Made by a program: the position numbers and the translations under genes. From Streptomyces roseus (lineage in GTDB: Bacteria; Actinomycetota; Actinomycetes; Streptomycetales; Streptomycetaceae), in contig NZ_LFML01000060.1 in assembly GCF_001044425.1 (NCBI RefSeq), positions 1 to 64,000 on the forward strand: 64,000 nucleotides of DNA, written 5' to 3'. Of this stretch, positions 60,410-64,000 are shown piece by piece. Position 1 is the stretch's first letter. Every line of letters begins with the position of its first letter. The notes beneath the pieces were generated by a model. That model made no database searches. It was not told the origin of the DNA and saw nothing but the letters and a program-made list of their open reading frames with translations.

Positions 60410-61498
60410 TCAGGCAGGGGGGTGGGGCGCGGTCGGCGGAGTGCGGGTGAGGCGGTCGGCGCCGGCGCGGAGCATGGCGGCGGCCCGGGGGAAGTCCACG
60501 AGCCGGCGGCCCAGCAGCGTCAGGGCGGGCAGCAGGGAGACCGAAGGGACTCCGCGGGCGGCCAGGACCTCGGCGGTCCAGAGCAGGAAGCCGGTGAACA
60601 GCTCCTCGTCGTCGGTGTAGAGGGCGGCGGTGAGGAACTCCACGATGTGGGACACGTCTTCGGCGGTGCGTTCGCGCTGCGCGTCGGTGTAGTCGCGCAC
60701 GGCGGGGTAGGCGTCCTCCAGTTCGGCCATGACCTCGCGCACCCAGCGGGGTCGGCTGCGGGCGACCAGGGTGTACTCCTGGTCCTTCAGGTGGGGGAGG
60801 TCGTCGATGACCTGGTGCGCGGGCGCGGGCCGGGGCAGCGGTCCGCGGGCCAGGTCGTCCGCGGCGGTGCGGGCGTCCGGGGCCCAGGCGTCCGCGCCCA
60901 GCAGGCGGGCGTAGCGCCCACCAGGCCCGAACGCGGCTCCGCCGACCATCACCGGGGTGCCGACGGCCTGGCAGGCGGTGATCGTGGCATGGGCGACCGG
61001 GAGGCGGGTGGGGATGGAGCTGGAGAGGGCCACCGCGTCGGGGCCGGTGCGGTGCAGGTGCGCGATGAGGTGCGGTGCGGGCACCTGGGCGCCGAGGTAG
61101 TCGACGTGCCAGCCTCGGATCCGCAGGACCTCGGCGAGCAGACGGGCCGGCAGGGCGTGCCATTCGCCGTCCACGCAGGCCACCGTGATCCGGCCCCGGG
61201 ACGGCTGCGTCCGGGCCGCGGGGTGCAGGGCAAGCGCCGCCACGGCCCGGTCGTTGATGGCGGTCGCGGCGTGTTCCTGGGCGACGCTGACGCGGTTGGC
61301 GGCCCATTCCTCGCCCACCCGCCCCTGTACGGGGCCGATCACCTCCATCAGGACCGCCTCCGGGTCGAGCCCGTCGTCGAGCGCGCGCAGGACGGCGCGC
61401 ACCGCGGCGGGTTCGTCGAGGGTCATGACGGCTTCCCACACGCGCTCGACCAGAGCGTCCGTACGGGTGAGGGGGCTCGCTGCGTGCTGCGATCTCAT
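60410..61498 (-). CDS. Cobalamin-binding protein with CarH-type photoreceptor signature
   Basis: A 362-aa cytoplasmic protein. Residues 14-95 form the helical cap of B12-binding proteins and residues 100-225 the Rossmann-like B12 domain. The cap holds W65-AANRVSVAQ-E75-H76, the W-x9-EH motif that in CarH/LitR packs over the adenosyl group and marks light-sensing members. Lower-ligand His114 is in DGEWHALP, though the usual Gly three residues after it is Pro. The domain continues RIRGWHVDYLGAQVPAPHLI and ends with GGAAFGPGG. Residues 240-355 are an extra helical domain. There is no MerR DNA-binding domain. The start overlaps the stop of the PP2C gene (ATGA), so it is coupled to a phosphatase. 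Light-sensing is inference. Confidence 0.8.
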   Translation of the reverse strand: MRSQHAASPLTRTDALVERVWEAVMTLDEPAAVRAVLRALDDGLDPEAVLMEVIGPVQGRVGEEWAANRVSVAQEHAATAINDRAVAALALHPAARTQPSRGRITVACVDGEWHALPARLLAEVLRIRGWHVDYLGAQVPAPHLIAHLHRTGPDAVALSSSIPTRLPVAHATITACQAVGTPVMVGGAAFGPGGRYARLLGADAWAPDARTAADDLARGPLPRPAPAHQVIDDLPHLKDQEYTLVARSRPRWVREVMAELEDAYPAVRDYTDAQRERTAEDVSHIVEFLTAALYTDDEELFTGFLLWTAEVLAARGVPSVSLLPALTLLGRRLVDFPRAAAMLRAGADRLTRTPPTAPHPPA

Positions 61499-63159
61499 GC
61501 GGTGAACCTGCCCCGGGTGTGGCCGTCCACCGCGCTGAGGTGGTTGGTGCGCGGGGCGGAGATCACCACGATGGCCATATCGTCGTGCCGACCGCGCCCC
61601 ACCCACCGAGCGGTGAGCATCTGCACGTGATCGACGACGGTCTGGGCCGGCAGGGCCGCGCACTCCTCCAGAGCCCGGCGCAACCGCTCCTCGCCGAACA
61701 GCTCCCCGCCCCGCGGGCCGCCGCGGGCCTCGCTGATCCCGTCGGTGTACAGGACGCACGCGTCGCCCGGCGCCAGGGTGACCGCAGCCGTCTCGGCGGT
61801 GAAATCGGGGAGCGCTCCGACCAGGGTGCCGTGCGTGGCGGCAGTCTCGATCCGGCCGTCGGAGCGCAGGACCAGCGGAGCGGGGTGGCCGGCGCTGGTC
61901 AGCCGCAGCCGTACGGAGCTTCCCTCGCGCGCCGCGGAGGCCAGCACCATCGTCGCGAACCGGGTGCTCTCGGAGTTCAGCAGGGCGGAGTTGAGCAGGC
62001 TGAGCAGCCGCTGGTGGTCGTCCGCCATGGGCAGCAGGGCATGGAGCGTGCTGCGGATCTTGCCGGTCATGACGGCGGCTTCCAGGCCCTTTCCGCACAC
62101 GTCGCCGAGCACGACGAGGGAGGCGTCGCCCTCGTCGGCGGCGGGGTGGACGTCGTAGAAATCGCCGCCCACCCGCTCGTGCTCCTTCGAGGGTAGGTAG
62201 CCGCCCGCGTACTCCACCCCGGCCATCTGGTGCAGGGCGGGCGGCAGCAGCTCTCGCATCAGGGTCTCGGTGATCGACGCCTGCTCCGCGTACAGGCGTG
62301 CCGCCGACATCGCCGCGCCGGAGCGGGCGGCGAACAGCCGCGCGAAGACCTCCTCGCCTTCCGTGAAGGCGGTCGCGCCGGTGCGGCGCAGGAGGACCAG
62401 GGCGCCGGCCGGCTCACCGTGGCCGGGGAGCGGGGTCACGACGACGGACCCGACGGTGTCCAGCCCCTCCGGGACGAGCCAGGCGGGAGCGCGGGCGGAA
62501 TCGATCCAGAGGGACGGAACGGGCGGGAACCCCTGGAGCGCCTCCGCGAGGCCCGGCACCTCCTCGGGATCGACGGCCAGGAGCGACGCGGACGGCGTAC
62601 CGCCGCGGACACAGCTCACCACCGGCAGTTCCGAGCCGCGCGCGGGGGCGACCACCAGGGCCGCGTCCGCGAGGTGCTCCGCGGCCAGGTGCGCCGTGGC
62701 GTCCATGCAGCGGTCCAGGTTCAGGGAGGACAGCAGCAGATTGGACGAGCGGACCAGGAAGGCCGTGCGCTCCTCCGCCGTCCGCAGGGCCTCCCGGGCC
62801 AGCCGGTGGTCGGTGTCGTCGACCAGCCACCACACCACCGTGCCGTCGTCCCGGACGGTGGGGTGCGCCTCGTAGGACTCCCCGCCCACCTGCCCGAGCG
62901 CGGGCCCGTGCGCCCCGGAGGCCGGCCGGGCCGCGGGGACGGTGTCGGCCACCTGTCGGGCGTGCGCCGCCGCCAGCCAGGCGGGCACCACGTCGGCGAG
63001 GGCCGCACCCGGGCGGGCCCGCGGGAACACCCGCCGGGCCGCCTCGTTGACGAACACCAGGTGCGCGCGGGGATCGGCCGCGAGCACCGGGTACGGGGCC
63101 TCGTCCCACGGGAGGCCCGTCGTCGGTGGACTGGATGTCATCTGCGGGGAAGGAACCAC
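61495..63159 (-). CDS. PAS-GAF-PP2C (SpoIIE) phosphatase
   Basis: A 554-aa RsbU/RsbP-like enzyme. A PAS domain covers about residues 15-115 (EAPYPVLAADPRAHLVFVNE), a GAF 135-300 (SLNLDRCMDATAHLAAEHLA) and the PP2C phosphatase 320-535. The phosphatase shows HERVGGDFYDVHPA, VVLGDVCGKGLEAAVMTGKI, TSAGHPAPLV, LYTDGISEARGG and GRHDDMAIVVI, keeping the metal-binding Asp residues. It should dephosphorylate a STAS anti-anti-sigma factor. Its stop overlaps the start of the B12-binding gene, so both are made together. A STAS protein and an anti-sigma kinase diverge from it. GTG 63159 or ATG 63141 may be the start. Confidence 0.88.
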   Translation of the reverse strand: MVPSPQMTSSPPTTGLPWDEAPYPVLAADPRAHLVFVNEAARRVFPRARPGAALADVVPAWLAAAHARQVADTVPAARPASGAHGPALGQVGGESYEAHPTVRDDGTVVWWLVDDTDHRLAREALRTAEERTAFLVRSSNLLLSSLNLDRCMDATAHLAAEHLADAALVVAPARGSELPVVSCVRGGTPSASLLAVDPEEVPGLAEALQGFPPVPSLWIDSARAPAWLVPEGLDTVGSVVVTPLPGHGEPAGALVLLRRTGATAFTEGEEVFARLFAARSGAAMSAARLYAEQASITETLMRELLPPALHQMAGVEYAGGYLPSKEHERVGGDFYDVHPAADEGDASLVVLGDVCGKGLEAAVMTGKIRSTLHALLPMADDHQRLLSLLNSALLNSESTRFATMVLASAAREGSSVRLRLTSAGHPAPLVLRSDGRIETAATHGTLVGALPDFTAETAAVTLAPGDACVLYTDGISEARGGPRGGELFGEERLRRALEECAALPAQTVVDHVQMLTARWVGRGRHDDMAIVVISAPRTNHLSAVDGHTRGRFTA

Positions 63160-63389
63160 ACGTCGAAGGCCCGCTGTGCGAACCCCTCACCTCTTCGTCA
63201 AGACGGAAACATCGTTGCCCTGCGGCAACCATCCTCCATGGACCGCACCGGCCGCAACCGTGCCTGTCTCCGACGTACTGAGAAGCCGTCACCGCAGAGG
63301 GCGGCGCGGTACCGCTCGACAGGGCCCCGCCACCCCCTGCACGCCCACCCCCTTGTCCGCTGCGGCCCCGACTGTAGGAGGATGTCCTG

Positions 63390-63737
63390 GTGACCGGAGA
63401 AGAAGCGGTCGTCACGACGACCACCGACCGAGGCGTGGCAGTCGTCAGCCTGCACGGCGACGTCGACGAGGAACACGCACCCGCGCTGGCCCGCGCCCTG
63501 GCCGCCGCGACGGAGAACGGGGCCGTGCGGACGGTGGTCGACCTGTCCCGCACGCACTTCGCGGACTCCTCGGTGCTGCACGCCCTGCTGGACGCCCAAC
63601 GGGCGCACCTGGCCGCGGGAGAGGTCCTCGTCCTCGCCGGGCCGCTGCAGACGGCGGTGCGCAGGCTGTTCGAAGTAACGGGAACCGCTTCCGCCTTCAG
63701 GATGGCGGACAGCCTGGAGGCGGCGTTGACATCATGA
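63390..63737 (+). CDS. STAS-domain anti-anti-sigma factor
   Basis: A 115-aa STAS protein. It begins with GTG after GGAGGATG. The core reads VAVVSLHGDVDEEHAPALAR, TVVDLSRTHFADSSVLHALL with the phosphoacceptor Ser in FADSSVL. It would bind an anti-sigma kinase when unphosphorylated. The stop overlaps the next start (ATGA), which encodes such a kinase, and the divergent PP2C phosphatase is the natural activator. Confidence 0.9.
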   Translation: MTGEEAVVTTTTDRGVAVVSLHGDVDEEHAPALARALAAATENGAVRTVVDLSRTHFADSSVLHALLDAQRAHLAAGEVLVLAGPLQTAVRRLFEVTGTASAFRMADSLEAALTS

Positions 63738-64000
63738 ACACCTCATGGGATTCCGAGAACGCAGCGGTCCCCGGGCAGCGGCACGAGGGCGAACCGCGTA
63801 CCGCCCGCCCGCCGGGCTCCGCGGCCGATGCCCGCGCCCGCGTGTCCGAGGTGCTGCTGCTCGCCGGGGTGAGCCTCGACAGCGTCACCGCGGCGGACGT
63901 CCTGCTGGTCACCTCGGAGCTCGTCAGCAACGCGATCCGCCACGGCGGCGGCGTCACCGCCTTCCGGGCCGACATCGCGGACGGCCTGCTGCGCCTGTCC
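63734..64000 (+). CDS. HATPase anti-sigma factor kinase, partial
   Basis: The first 89 codons of a GHKL/HATPase_c protein cut by the window edge. The ATP-binding N box is LLVTSELVSNAIRHGGG. It is the RsbW/SpoIIAB-like kinase type that holds a sigma factor and phosphorylates the STAS partner encoded immediately upstream, with start overlapping that stop. It completes a partner-switching set with the PP2C phosphatase. Confidence 0.85.
   Translation, partial: MNTSWDSENAAVPGQRHEGEPRTARPPGSAADARARVSEVLLLAGVSLDSVTAADVLLVTSELVSNAIRHGGGVTAFRADIADGLLRLS

Overview
The window is a very GC-rich chromosomal segment. Its genes have strongly GC-biased third codon positions, GTG starts and many ATGA/GTGA start-stop overlaps. 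Typical families include DUF5133, SpoIIE/PP2C phosphatases, MmyB-type XRE regulators, AtzG/amidase pairs, FeS-type photolyase and 'LDTR' secreted repeats. All of this points to an actinobacterium, most probably Streptomyces, in an accessory or stress-response part of the chromosome. I see no rRNA, tRNA, CRISPR array, intact prophage or large biosynthetic cluster. The only mobile-element trace is a decayed IS5-type transposase near 2.9-3.3 kb.

Layout. 0-8.2 kb: small stress or envelope proteins (DUF3618-like, DUF2231, PRC-barrel), the IS5 remnant, a membrane mycoredoxin-like protein with a GAP/Sap-family protein, and two tandem 14-helix MFS exporters. 8.3-17.6 kb: a GNAT acetyltransferase, a secreted GH5 endoglycoceramidase-like hydrolase, a GAF-PAS-GAF-PP2C phosphatase, an NAD-dependent DNA ligase, a HopJ-family protein and a secreted PKD/repeat protein. 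17.9-27.3 kb: a DUF1469 + DUF3618 pair, pirin + small GNAT, a sulfite-oxidase-like membrane oxidoreductase broken by two compensating frameshifts, an SPFH + NAD-kinase-like pair behind a duplicated operator, a second PP2C phosphatase and a second PRC-barrel protein. 27.5-35.2 kb: an FeS-type (6-4)-photolyase-like gene, a small secreted M15-like protein, a carboxylesterase facing a MerR regulator with a clear operator, a frameshifted Ser/Thr kinase and a VOC protein with an internal TAG.

35.3-44.1 kb: a TetR regulator followed by an MBL hydrolase, an AtzG-like small protein and an amidase, linked by three copies of one palindromic element; then a DedA-like protein behind a possible iron box, a PlsC acyltransferase and several small proteins. 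44.2-53.3 kb: a type II NADH dehydrogenase, YciI and DHFR-like proteins, a lipid-phosphate block (PAP2-DAG-kinase fusion, BrkB/YihY, PAP2), and a divergent SDR/XRE pair with a 15-bp tandem repeat. 53.8-60.1 kb: the xanthine dehydrogenase operon xdhABC plus an amidase. 60.4-64 kb: a compact signalling block.

The most interesting unit is that last block. A cobalamin-binding protein carries the W-x9-EH signature of CarH-type B12 photoreceptors but has no DNA-binding domain. It is translationally coupled to a PAS-GAF-PP2C phosphatase, and a STAS antagonist plus HATPase anti-sigma kinase run divergently from it. This suggests a B12- or light-gated partner-switching stress pathway.
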